Shown: piece after piece, positions 55,579 through 64,000 of the stretch
How positions within the stretch are numbered: position 1 is the stretch's first letter
Layout of the letters: each line of letters opens with the position of its first letter
Assembly (NCBI GenBank): GCA_963757115.1
Contig: CAVWQV010000001.1
Coordinates: 310,001 to 374,000, forward strand
Source: CAVWQV01 sp963757115
Lineage (GTDB): Bacteria; Pseudomonadota; Alphaproteobacteria; Acetobacterales; Acetobacteraceae
Reading direction: 5' to 3'
Length of the DNA: 64,000 bases
Program-made: the position numbers and the translations under genes
Notes under the pieces: generated by a model
What the model saw: only the letters and a program-made list of their open reading frames with translations
Database searches by the model: none
Told to the model about the DNA's origin: nothing

Positions 55579-58500
55579 TGCGGCTCGCCTCCCTCACCCT
55601 CGAGCGCTATGGGCCGTTCGATCGGCTGACGGTGCCGCTCGACGCCGCGCCAGGGCGGGTCAACCTGCTTGTCGCTCCGAACGGCTGGGGAAAATCCGTC
55701 GTGCGGCAGGCGATCGGCGACTTCCTGTTCGGCATCCCGGAACGCTCGGCCATGTCGTTCCTGCATGGGACGGAGCGGATGCGCCTGGCGGGCGAGGTCG
55801 CCGCTGGAAGCCAGGTGCGCTCGCTGGTGCGGCGCAAGGGTCGCGGCAATACGCTTGCCGAGGCGGATGGCGCGCCTGTGCCGGCGGATGAGGCGCGCCG
55901 GCTGTTTGGTGGCGCGGACGAGACGCTGTTCCGGCAGTTGTTCGGGCTCGACACCGCGCTGCTCCGCGAAGGGGCGGACGCGCTGCTCGGCAGCCAGGGC
56001 CGGCTCGGCCAGGTGCTGTTCGCGGCGAGCGGAGGGATGGGGCGGGTAAGGGCGCTGCTCGAACGGCTCCGGGAGCGACGCGACGAGTTCGGCTCGGCCC
56101 TCCGGCGGCACAAATCGCGCCCGCTTTGGGCGGCGCTCAACGACTTCGAGCAAGCCCAGGCGGCGCTGAACCGGGCGGCCCTTCGCCCCGATGGCTGGCG
56201 GGCACTCGAACGCGCAGCGGAGGCCGCGGAAGCGGCACTCGCCCGATTGCGCGAGGAACAAGCCACCGCGGCAACCAGGCTGCGGCAACTCCGCATGGTC
56301 CAGGCGATACGGCCCTGGGTCGCCCGCCATGCTGCCGCACGACGAGTGCTGGAGGCGGCGTCGGATGTGCCCCGGATCGACGTCGGGTTCGAGCGCCGGT
56401 GGCGTGAAGCACGGGCATCGAGCGTGGAGGCGCTGGGGGTCGCGCAGGCCACGCGGGCGGCACTCGAGGCGACGCAGGTCGCGCATCAGGCGATCGTTGT
56501 GGACGAGGACTGGCTCGCGGCTGAACCCGAGATCAATGCACTCGGCGTCCTGCGCGGGCGGGCGCAAGGCGCTCTCGCGGATCTTCCGGGCTTGCGGCAA
56601 GAGCGGGCGGCCGCGGTGGCGGCGGCTGAAAGGCTGCGTCGTGATCTCGGGTGGGACGCGGGTGTGCCAATCGCGCCCGCCCCGGCCGTCCAGGCCGCTT
56701 TGCAGCACTTGCGGGCGCGGCCCGCACTCGAAGCAGCATCAGAAGCCGCCGCGCGAGATGCCGACGAGGCCCGGCGTCGGCTGGAGCGCACGCGCGCAGC
56801 GATGGCCGATCTGCCGCCGAAGGCCGACGTGACCGCACTTGCCGATCTTGTCGCCGCACTCCGGGCTCGGCGGCGAGCCCGTCGCGCGCATGGAAGCCGC
56901 CCGGCGTCAGCTCCGCGCCGCTGAAGCCGCGTTCCATGCTGCCCTTGTCGCGATACCCGACCGCGCTTTGACCGAGGCCATGCTCAGCGGAACCGCGCCG
57001 CCATCAGAGGCGGCGATGGAGGCGGCCTGCAACGCCTTGGCGGACGCGGAAGCGGAGATCGCGGCGGCGCGGACCCAGTTGGGCCGGCTCAGCGGTGAAA
57101 CCGCAAACGCCGAGAGCCAGTTGTCGGCCCTGACGCGCAACTCGGCACTGCCCGAACCCCACGCTCTGCTGGAAGCGCGGGAGCGCCGGGATGCCCTCTG
57201 GGCGAACTTGGAGCCAGCCCTGCGGGGCGGTCCGTCCGATCCCGGCTGGCCGCTGGCCTTCGAGCGCTCGTTGCGGGAAGCGGATGCGATCGCGGACACG
57301 CTCCTCGCGCACAGCACCGAGGCCGCGCGCGCGGCGGAGCTACGGGAGCGGCTAACCGAACTGCAGGAGAAGCGGGCGCGGGCCGAGGAGGTTGCCGCGG
57401 CTGCCGAAGCGGGTCTGGCGGCTGCGCGCGGCGTCCTCGCCCGCATCGCCGCCACCGCCGGGGCCGCCGCTGACGCCACGCCCTCCGTGTTGCGAAGCTT
57501 TCTCCGCGCGCGGCTTCGCGCGTCCGAGTGTCGCACGGCTCGGGACCTTGCGATCGCCGAGGCCGCGGAAACCCGAGCGCAGCTGGACGGCTTGGCGGCC
57601 CGGCTGGCGGCCGCGCTTGGGATGCCGCCTGCCCCGGTGGAGGCGCTGGCACCGCTGCTTGCGGAAGCCGATCGGCGCGTCGAGGCGGGACATGCCGCGG
57701 CGGCGCTACGGGAACGGCTCGCGGCGGAACTCCGCGAGGGCGTGGAGCTCCGCGCCAGGCGGATGGAAGCCGCCGAACGGGCCGGCGCGGCGCTGGCCGC
57801 GTGGTCCGAGGCCTGGGCCAGCGCGGCGGTGGGCGTGTCGCGGCCGCCGGACGAGCCGCCGGACGTGGCCGAGCACGCGCTGGGCCTGATCGGGACGCTG
57901 CGGACGGCGGAAGCGAAGCGCGACGATGCAGCCCGTCGCGTGTCCGATCTCGAAGCACTCACCGCGGCATTCGGTGCGGAAGTCTCCGCGCTGGCCGCGC
58001 GCTTGGCGCCGGAGCTGACCGGGCTCGCGCCGATGGAGGCGATGGCCGGGCTCGAACGACAAAGCCGCGCGGAGGCAGCGTCCGCCTCCCGCAAGCGCGC
58101 GCTCGAAGCGCAGGCTCTAGCCGCGGCGGAGGCGGCCGAGCGCGCGGCAGCGGCGCAAGCCAACGCCGACGCAGCGCTCGCTGCCTGTCGTGCGGCACTG
58201 CTGGCCGCCGATGACGAAGCAGCGGAACGGCAACTTGTCCGCGCCCGCGAGGTCGCCGAAGCCGGGGTGCGGCTTGCCGAAGCGGAAACGCAACTGGCCA
58301 CCTTGGGGGGCGGCCGCGACAACTCGACGCTCGCGGAGTTGACGGCCGCGATGGGGCCGGATGACGAGGCCCTCGCGATAGACCGACTGGAAGTGCTGCA
58401 AAACGAACTTGCGCCGCAAATCGAGGCCGCTGTCACCGAGCGGGACCGTGCATTGGAAGCGCGCGATCGGGCGGCGGGGTCGATCGAGGCGGCCGACGCC

Positions 58501-59034
58501 GCCACTCGCCGGGCCGGGGCGCAGGCCGCACTCGCGCGCAACACGGAGGAAGCGTTGGTGCTGCACGCCGCGGCGACCCTGCTTGCGGCGGCGCTGGAGC
58601 GCCAGGCCGCCGCCGCCGACCAGCCGTTGCTGGCCCGCATCGGCGCCGCCTTCCGGACGATCACGGCCGGTGCGCACGCCGGGGTCGCGATCGAGGCGGA
58701 CGGGGCGGGGCAGGCGATGGTGGCCCTGGGGGCCGACGGCAGCAGCCGCAAGCCGCTCGACCAGCTCAGCGAGGGCACGCGCGATCAGCTCTATCTGGCG
58801 CTGCGTATCGCCGCGCTGGAGGACTATGCCGCACTCGCGCCGCCACTGCCCTTCATCGCCGACGACGTGCTGCAAACCTTCGACGACACGCGGACGATCG
58901 CGGCACTCGGGGCATTGCGCGATTTAAGCGAGCACGTTCAGGTCATTGCGCTCACCCACCATCCCCACGTCGCTGCCCTTGCCGAGGCCCTGCCGGCAGG
59001 GACGGTGAACCTGGTGTCGCTGGCAGCCGCCTGA
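55578..59034 (+). CDS. SbcC/YhaN-like SMC-type ATPase (one frameshift)
   Basis: A 1151-residue ATPase after repair. The N-terminal head has 'RLASLTLERYGPFDRLTV' and a Walker A 'LLVAPNGWGKSVVRQA'. Long Ala/Arg/Glu-rich coiled coils fill most of the chain. The C-terminal head holds the ABC signature 'QLSEGTRDQLYLALRIAALE' and Walker B 'LPFIADDVLQTFDDTRTIAA'. One extra base near 56868 breaks a coiled-coil region between 'LADLVAALR' and 'GEPVARMEAARRQLRAAEAA'. Together with the preceding phosphoesterase it forms a Mre11-Rad50/YhaON-like pair for processing DNA ends. Unusually alanine-rich, as is common in high-GC genomes. Confidence 0.9.
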
Positions 59035-59036
59035 CG

Positions 59037-59966
59037 TTACTCCGGCTGCGCCGCCTTGTGCGCGAGCAGCGCCATGAGCCGCCGGTCACGCCATTCCTGC
59101 CGCACGCTATGCAGGTTGCGGGGCAGCTCGTCGCGCCGCGCCGCCTCCAGGGCCGCGATGATTTGCGGGGTCCATTTGCGCGGCTTCATCTGCTTCTGCA
59201 TGTCGGCGTACAGCGGGCCGTAGCGCTCGCAGTAGTCCGTCAGGCCGCCTGGCGCGTTGAGGTCGATCGTTTCGAATGGCCCCATGAACGCCCAGCGCAG
59301 TCCGAGCCCGTGCTTGACGGTGGCGTCGAGGTCGGCGGGCGAGATCACGCCGTCGGCGACCAGCCGCACCGCTTCGGCCAACAAGGCGCCCTGCAGCCGG
59401 TTGAGCGCAAATCCCTGCACCTCCTTGTGGACCGTCGCCGGCACCTGGCCTGCCCGTTCCATCAGCGCGCGCGTGCGGGTTACCGCCTCGGGGTCGGTCC
59501 AGGGGGCGGGGCACAGCTCGACCACCGGGACGAGATAGGGCGGGTTGACGGGGTGGGCGATGAGGCAGCGCGCCCGGCCGGTCAGGCTTTCGGTGAACGC
59601 GCTCGCGGGAATGCCGGAGGACGAGCTCGCGAGCACCGTCTCGGGAGAGGCCGCCCGGTCGAGTTCGGCAAACAGCGCCTGCTTTTCGGGGACGCGCTCC
59701 GGCCCGTTCTCCTGCACGTGCTCGGCGTCCCGCACGGCGTCGGCGAGCGTCGGGGCGGGCCGGATGCGCTCGAGCACGGCTGGCGGCGGCTCGGCGAGAA
59801 GCTGCATCTCGGCCAACTCGGGAAGCCGGTCGGATACGTAGCGCAGGGCCGCCGGCACGGCTTGCGGAACCGGATCCCACATGCGCACCCCGAACCCCGC
59901 CCGCGCGAATACGATCGCCCAGGATCGGCCGATCAGGCCTGCGCCGATGACTGCGACCTCCGTCAT
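59037..59966 (-). CDS. 3-hydroxyacyl-CoA dehydrogenase-family protein (L-gulonate 3-dehydrogenase/carnitine dehydrogenase-like)
   Basis: A 309-residue NAD-dependent dehydrogenase. Rossmann motif 'VAVIGAGLIGRSWAIVFARA' at residue 4; 'ASSSSGIPASAF' and 'CLIAHPVNPPYLVPVVELCP' hold the catalytic Ser and His, and the C-terminal dimerisation domain starts 'EVQGFALNRLQGALLAEAVR'. The short length and H-P-V-N-P-P form fit the lambda-crystallin/L-gulonate or L-carnitine dehydrogenase group more than fatty-acid enzymes. It converges with the SbcC-like gene and is divergent from the D-2-hydroxyacid dehydrogenase. Confidence 0.87.
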   Translation of the reverse strand: MTEVAVIGAGLIGRSWAIVFARAGFGVRMWDPVPQAVPAALRYVSDRLPELAEMQLLAEPPPAVLERIRPAPTLADAVRDAEHVQENGPERVPEKQALFAELDRAASPETVLASSSSGIPASAFTESLTGRARCLIAHPVNPPYLVPVVELCPAPWTDPEAVTRTRALMERAGQVPATVHKEVQGFALNRLQGALLAEAVRLVADGVISPADLDATVKHGLGLRWAFMGPFETIDLNAPGGLTDYCERYGPLYADMQKQMKPRKWTPQIIAALEAARRDELPRNLHSVRQEWRDRRLMALLAHKAAQPE

Positions 59967-60055
59967 CCCTCCCTCCTCGCTTCTCGTGCGGAGCGGCGAC
60001 TTGCGCGCTCGCCACCATGGCCGCAGCCTGATCGCACAAGCCGAGGGAGAGGGGA

Positions 60056-61034
60056 ATGACCCGCATCGCCGTGCTCGACGATTGGCAGGACCAGGCGCGC
60101 ACGCTCGCCGACTGGTCGGCTTTGAGTGCTCGCGCGGAGCTCGTGTTTTTCACCGAAGCCTTCGACGACGAGGAGGACGCCGCGCGCCAGCTGGCGCCTT
60201 TCGACATCGTGCTCACCATGCGCGAGCGCTCGGCAATCGGCGCGAGCCTCGTCGAGCGGCTGCCGCGGCTCAGGATGCTGGGTATCACCGGCACCCGCGC
60301 CGCGTCGATCGACCATGCCGCTCTCATGGCGAAAGGGGTGGTCGTTTGCACCACGAGCTATGCCGAGCCGGGCAAGCCTTCCGGCTCAACGGCCACGGCG
60401 GAGCTGACACTCGGGCTGATCATCGCGGCAGTGCGCCGCATCCCCACCGGCGACGCCGAGATTCGGGCAGGGCGTTTCCAGCGCAACGTGCCGCAGGGGT
60501 TCATCCTGGCCGGCCGCACGCTCGGGCTGATTGGCCTGGGGCGAATCGGCGGCACCATGGCCCGCTACGGCCAGGCGCTCGGGATGGACGTGATCGCCTG
60601 GAGTCGAGAATCTTACGGCCGAGCGCGCGCGTGAGGCGGGGGCGAGCCTCGTCAGCAAGGACGAACTGCTGGAGCGGGCCGACGTAGTAAGCCTCCACTT
60701 GCTCCTGTCGCGCCGCTCGCGCGGCATTCTCGGGGCCGCCGAGCTGGCCCGCATGAAGCCGGGGGCGGTGCTGATCAATACATCGCGCGGGCCGCTGGTC
60801 GACGAGAGCGCGTTAATCGAGGCGCTACGCGCGGGGCGTCTTATCGCGGGCCTCGACGTTTACGACCGCGAGCCGCTGCCGCCGGATCATCCGCTCCGCA
60901 CGGCGCCTAACTGCGTGCTGACGCCGCATGTCGGCTACGTCGTGAAGGAGATCATGGCCGAGTTCTACCAGGAAAGCATCGAGAACGCGCTCGCGTTCCT
61001 GGATGGCCGGCCGATTCGGCTCATGGCCGCCTGA
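60056..61034 (+). CDS. D-isomer-specific 2-hydroxyacid dehydrogenase (SerA-like, one frameshift)
   Basis: A 325-residue enzyme after repair. It has 'GITGTRAASIDHAALMAKGV', the NAD-binding 'GRTLGLIGLGRIGGTMARYG', the Arg of 'LINTSRGPLVDESALIEALR', the Glu of 'GLDVYDREPLPPDHPL' and the catalytic His of 'VLTPHVGYVV'. Removing one G near 60606 joins 'DVIAWS' to 'QNLTAERAREAGASLVSKDE'. The ATG at 60056 follows 'GAGGGGA'. Substrate may be a 2-hydroxy- or 2-oxoacid; phosphoglycerate is unlikely because there is no ACT or ASB domain. Confidence 0.88.
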
Positions 61035-61088
61035 CGTCAACCGGTTTGCCCGCCATGCGTTGGTATTTGCAAACCGAGGGAGCACGCC

Positions 61089-61259
61089 ATGGCCGAGCCG
61101 AACGACGCGATGAACCCGGGCGACGAGGCTGCCCCTGGCACCGAGGGCACGGGCGAGGACGTTTGCCCCGAATGCCACGGCAGCGGCAAGGTGAGCGCCG
61201 GGCAGTGTCCCACCTGCGGCGGCACGGGTAAGGTGATCCGCGCGATCGGCGGCGGCTGA
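61089..61259 (+). CDS. Small zinc-ribbon protein with two CxxCxGxG motifs
   Basis: A 56-residue protein with an acidic Pro/Gly-rich N-terminus and two DnaJ-type zinc-binding motifs, 'CPECHGSGK' and 'CPTCGGTGK', separated by six residues. Such mini-DnaJ-zinc-finger proteins occur near chaperone or metabolic genes, but their function is not established. The ATG has GAGGGAG upstream, and a hairpin follows the stop. It follows the hydroxyacid dehydrogenase by 54 bases and may be cotranscribed. Confidence 0.78.
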   Translation: MAEPNDAMNPGDEAAPGTEGTGEDVCPECHGSGKVSAGQCPTCGGTGKVIRAIGGG

Positions 61260-61279
61260 ACCCCCAGCCAGCTGCCTCA

Positions 61280-61303
61280 GCGGAGGTGCCGCAGCACCTC
61301 CGC
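61280..61303 (+). terminator. Strong hairpin after zinc-ribbon gene
   Basis: A perfect 10-bp inverted repeat (GCGGAGGTGC at 61280-61289, GCACCTCCGC at 61294-61303) closed by a four-base loop CGCA, starting 21 bases after the stop codon. It is followed by CTTCCACC, not a T-run, so it is terminator-like but not canonical. Confidence 0.55.
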
Positions 61304-61452
61304 CTTCCACCACGCACTGCCCGGGCGGTTGTGCGCGGTCGCGTCGTCGACCATCGGCAGGACATCGAGACGTAGCTGAGATAGCCGAACCTAAAGGCCG
61401 CCCCGTTCTCGGTCGATCTCGTCGAGATCGCCGCGCTGCGGGGAACGCACCT

Positions 61453-61848
61453 CTATAAACCAATTACCTCCCAGAATAGCCCGACGATCGCCACGAAGCC
61501 CAGTGTGAACACCATTGTCCGTATGTATGGGATGCCGGACAGATAGACGACGGCATGCGCCAATCTCACCCAAAAGAAGAAGCTGGCCCAGAAGGCCGTC
61601 GTACTGTTTGCCCTGCCAGCCAGGTGCGCGATCAGCACGAGGGCGGCGAAGGGCGCAAAGACCTCGACCGCGTTCAAGTAAGCTCGATCGGCCCGTTTTC
61701 CCCAAAGAGGCAATGGCCGCGGTGTTGGATCCGTATAGTTGCTCGGTCTCAAGAAACCATTGGTCACCACCTGAGAGACTACGTAGGGGATCCATAGTGC
61801 AGCTGTCAGCATGGCCGTGAGTGCGAGATAGGTGAGGTCAGTCGTCAT
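61453..61848 (-). CDS. MAPEG-family membrane protein
   Basis: A 131-residue membrane protein with four predicted helices, including 'LTYLALTAMLTAALWIPYVV' and 'FAPFAALVLIAHLAGRANS'. The MAPEG signature area is 'KRADRAYLNAVEVFAPFAAL', with the conserved R-A-x-x-N-x-x-E order. Members range from glutathione transferases to eicosanoid enzymes in animals; bacterial ones are poorly characterised. GGAG precedes the ATG. GC content is somewhat below that of the neighbouring genes. Confidence 0.87.
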   Translation of the reverse strand: MTTDLTYLALTAMLTAALWIPYVVSQVVTNGFLRPSNYTDPTPRPLPLWGKRADRAYLNAVEVFAPFAALVLIAHLAGRANSTTAFWASFFFWVRLAHAVVYLSGIPYIRTMVFTLGFVAIVGLFWEVIGL

Positions 61849-61989
61849 TGCGGTCTCCGCGTCGTTCCGACAAGAACCATTCGCAGGCGCGCGCCCGTGA
61901 TCATGACGTCCATGTCCGCGACTGCCGGGAAGCTTGAGGTGATGGAACGAGGAGCAAACGGCTGCTCCTCGTCCTGCTTTCGTTGCCGA

Positions 61990-62304
61990 CTACATATCCA
62001 TCGCTTCGGCGACCTCGATCGTGCCGCCCGCTTTCAGCAGCGGACACCCCTTCGCCTTCCTGTGTGCGTCTTCAAGACTGGATGCCTCGATCAGGCTGTA
62101 TCCGGTAATCGGATTGGCGCCGCCGCCATCGACGAGTGATCCATCCTGCTTGACGGTGCTTGATTTGCCGACCGCGTTGCCGCCGTCGATGACGGCCGCA
62201 CCCAGAGACCCGAACCAGGCCCCCCAGGCGTCCATCACCTTCTTGACCTCCTCAGGGTTTTGCGGACGACCGCCCCCGTGATACGCAAAAACATACTTGG
62301 CCAT
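61990..62304 (-). CDS. YCII-related (DGPF-type) protein
   Basis: A 104-residue single-domain protein. 'KYVFAYHGGGRPQNPEEVKK', 'WGAWFGSLGAAVIDGGNAVG' and 'GYSLIEASSLEDAHRKAKGC' follow the YCII/DGPF pattern, a dimeric alpha-beta barrel of unknown catalytic role. AAGGAGG is ideally spaced before the ATG. The divergent regulator gene lies 97 bases away and could control it. Confidence 0.87.
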   Translation of the reverse strand: MAKYVFAYHGGGRPQNPEEVKKVMDAWGAWFGSLGAAVIDGGNAVGKSSTVKQDGSLVDGGGANPITGYSLIEASSLEDAHRKAKGCPLLKAGGTIEVAEAMDM

Positions 62305-62401
62305 TGTCGCCTCCTTTTCTTGCTGAGCCTCGATATGGCGAGTATCACCACACGATTCGGCTTGCCATGGTGGTTTTACCCGGAGTAATCAGCCCCTCGC
62401 T

Positions 62402-63704
62402 GTGAAGACTCTACAATTCCAGCAAACGAGTCTCAGCGACGGGCCTCTCCGCCAGGTCCTGAGGCTGCTCACCGAGACCGGCGTCGTCCCGCAGGTGGCC
62501 AGGGCTCTCGACGCTTCGCTGCAAGAGACCGGCGCTCTCTTGCGTGACGCCGTGCTCGCGGAGGTTCCCGCCTTTGCCGCGTCCGGAAATCCGGAGATAT
62601 TGCCTGGGCTCAAAGCACATACTCGCGAACACATGCAGGAAATCCGTCGGCTCTTCGGCGGCGGCGAAGTCGGCGATTTCGAATTTGTCAGGGCGCATGC
62701 CCGGCTTCGCGCGGAGCAGCGATTTCCCCTTGAAACGACGCTGCACGCCTATCGGTGCGGCCATCGAATCGTGCTCGCACTGGCTGCGGGAGGCTGCGGT
62801 TTTGTCTGCCCCCAAAAGTCTCAATAAGACCGTGTCAGCCGTCGCCGACTTCGCGATAGAATACACGAACACCATCAGCACGATCGTGACGGCGGAATAC
62901 GTCGCCCACACGCGCTTGCTCGCAGCGGCGGAGGGCGATCTTCGCACCGAGCTGTTGAACATCCTGCTGAGCGGCTACGACGAGTTGGACGGTCGCGTCG
63001 CGCGGCTATTGCGACAAACGGGATATCTTGAGCAGCGACTGAGCTATTGTGTCGTGGTCGCTCGATCCAACAACGCCTCGGAAATGGAGAACCACGCGCG
63101 GGCGCAGCGGGTCCTCAGCGCGATATCAGACGCGGTGGCCGCGATGCCGTTTCGGACGCTGGGAGGGGTCTGCAACAATCTCGCTACGGTCGTGTTTTCG
63201 GACCGGCGCCGGCAGTCGGGCTGGACGGCCCCGCAGGCCAATCTCGCCGACCGCCTGGAGTCGCCGCTCCTCGTCATGGGGCCGGCCGTGCTCGTCGGCG
63301 TGAGCGCAGATCATCCCTCGACATCGTTCATTCCGAAGGCGCTGCTTGAAGCAAGGATCGCGCTCGATTTCGCCAGTGTCGCGCGGCGTGTCGTCAGGTT
63401 TTCTCAGCTGTCAGTACGCGACCTGCTGGTGCAGAGCGGCATCACCCACCTGCGGGCCGCCCCACCGGTCTGGGCGGACGCCCTCGCCAAAGCCGATGCA
63501 AGAGCGGGCGGCGCCCTCGTGCAGACGCTGCGCGCGGTTGCCGAGGCCAATATGAATATCCAGAAAGCCGGCCGCCTTCTCGGCAAGCATCCCAACACGG
63601 TCTATACGCGACTTGAGCGGATCCTTGATCTGACGGGCCTTGACGGCCAGCGCTACCACCATCTGACAGAGTTGCTGCTCGCGGCGGATTGCTGGCGGGT
63701 GTAG
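62402..63704 (+). CDS. PucR-family transcriptional regulator (one frameshift)
   Basis: A 433-residue regulator after repair. The N-terminal half ('EHMQEIRRLFGGGEVGDFEF', 'PLETTLHAYRCGHRIV') resembles the RsbRD-like N-terminal domain of many PucR-type proteins. A GGDEF-like central region ('YCVVVARSNNASEMENHARA') follows, and then a C-terminal helix-turn-helix of the HTH_30 type, 'GRLLGKHPNTVYTRLERILD'. One extra G near 62773 breaks the frame; repaired it reads 'HRIVSHWLREAAVLSAPKSL'. The start is a GTG without a clear ribosome binding site. Such regulators control purine, amino-acid or dehalogenation genes; the target here may be the divergent YCII gene. Confidence 0.85.
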
Positions 63705-63803
63705 GGACGGCTCGGACAGGGGCGCGATAACGAGCCGCCAATTCGGCGACGCGGGTGATCCCGGCAGGTCCACGGCGCTTAGCCCTCGGACGTCGCCTGG
63801 GCT

Positions 63804-64000
63804 TCAGGCTTTCACCAGCGGACAGCCGCCCTCGCGCAGTGGTCGCCACGCTTCGTCAGGCGGGATGGTCGCCAGCGCGTCACAGAAATCGTACGGGTGT
63901 TTGGCCTCCGACGGCGGCTTGACCTGCCACAGATACATCACGTGCATTACCCGCCCGTCCTCGCGGATGCGGACATTGCTGTTGTACATGTCGTTCACCG
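63804..64000 (-). CDS. ABC substrate-binding protein, C-terminal end (cut by window edge)
   Basis: The last 65 or so residues of a binding protein whose N-terminal part lies beyond the window. It reads 'NDMYNSNVRIREDGRV', 'MYLWQVKPPSEAKHPYDF' and 'PLREGGCPLVKA', closely matching the C-terminus of the solitary Peripla_BP_6 protein at 11.6 kb ('NDMYNENVGIRQDGRV', 'PLAESECPLVKKS'). It is therefore a second member of the branched-chain-amino-acid-type group. It converges with the PucR gene. Confidence 0.85.
   Translation of the reverse strand, partial: VNDMYNSNVRIREDGRVMHVMYLWQVKPPSEAKHPYDFCDALATIPPDEAWRPLREGGCPLVKA

Noticed and set aside
56907..58778. A 623-codon minus-strand open frame inside the SbcC-like gene
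   Set aside because: Composition is almost only Ala, Ser and Arg, a shadow of the coiled-coil coding on the plus strand.
1..64000. tRNA, rRNA, riboswitch, CRISPR and insertion-sequence signals
   Set aside because: Read-through by eye found no T-loop pattern, no regularly spaced direct repeats, no transposase motif and no terminal inverted repeats; a covariance-model scan would be needed to exclude small RNAs.

Overview
The window is a 64 kb piece of a high-GC proteobacterial chromosome. The gene content points to an alphaproteobacterium, perhaps Acetobacteraceae or a related Rhodospirillales/Hyphomicrobiales lineage: a fused TRAP DctQM permease, a DUF485 gene overlapping an actP-type symporter, prpE, a BBP2-type barrel beside a Wza-like protein, many periplasmic binding proteins with twin-arginine leaders, and minCDE. 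The lineage is inferred from family knowledge, not from a marker gene. No rRNA, tRNA, CRISPR array or insertion sequence was seen.

Layout. 0-2.6 kb: low-GC patch with a cut sulfotransferase, an APS-kinase/nucleotidyltransferase fusion and a PsiF-repeat protein. 2.6-13.6 kb: MFS carrier, Wza-like lipoprotein plus outer-membrane barrel, cysteine hydrolase, RND pump with adaptor, a solitary binding protein, a VOC protein and a Cys-rich secreted peptide. 13.7-25.4 kb: a 1153-residue NfnAB-like flavoprotein, a wrecked actP with intact DUF485, prpE, gfa, and a damaged CUT1 sugar ABC importer without ATPase. 25.5-32.1 kb: secreted protein, ThDP enzyme with a 94-residue partner, Rieske oxygenase, two-component system and AlkA-type glycosylase. 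32.1-38.7 kb: lower-GC stretch with a patatin lipoprotein and a three-gene glycan operon (GT61-methyltransferase fusion, GH99/WbsX-like protein, GT61). 38.8-45.0 kb: GNAT, beta carbonic anhydrase, then a TRAP importer, SMP-30 lactonase and haloacetate-dehalogenase run. 45.0-54.2 kb (minus strand): glycine-zipper protein, minCDE with Nudix and SDR genes, amidohydrolase, YaiI, and a NADH-dehydrogenase/SelD fusion. 54.3-64 kb: SbcD/SbcC-like pair, two divergent dehydrogenases, a 56-residue zinc-ribbon protein, MAPEG, YCII and PucR genes, and the end of a second binding protein related to the one at 11.6 kb.

The dominant oddity is reading-frame damage. About 20 otherwise well-conserved genes carry a single-base frameshift. 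Of 28 shifts outside actP that could be assigned, 24 are repaired by removing one base and only 4 by adding one. Several can be repaired to the base and then give the family's expected sequence (minC, prpE, the secreted protein at 25.6 kb, the TRAP genes). Such an insertion bias, in genes as conserved as minC, selD and the sbcCD pair, looks more like uncorrected sequencing insertions than decay. Genes with one shift are therefore listed as CDS with the repaired span. actP and the ABC importer genes, which carry many lesions, are listed as pseudogenes; actP also has an in-frame amber codon at a conserved Trp.

How the genes fit together. The TRAP-SMP30-dehalogenase run reads as one uptake and breakdown unit for a small organic acid. 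DUF485/actP with prpE suggests short-chain acid uptake and activation, now compromised. The SbcD/SbcC-like genes are translationally coupled. The strongest leads for new biology are the kinase-nucleotidyltransferase fusion beside a sulfotransferase, the GT61-methyltransferase operon, and the glycine-zipper protein at 45 kb.
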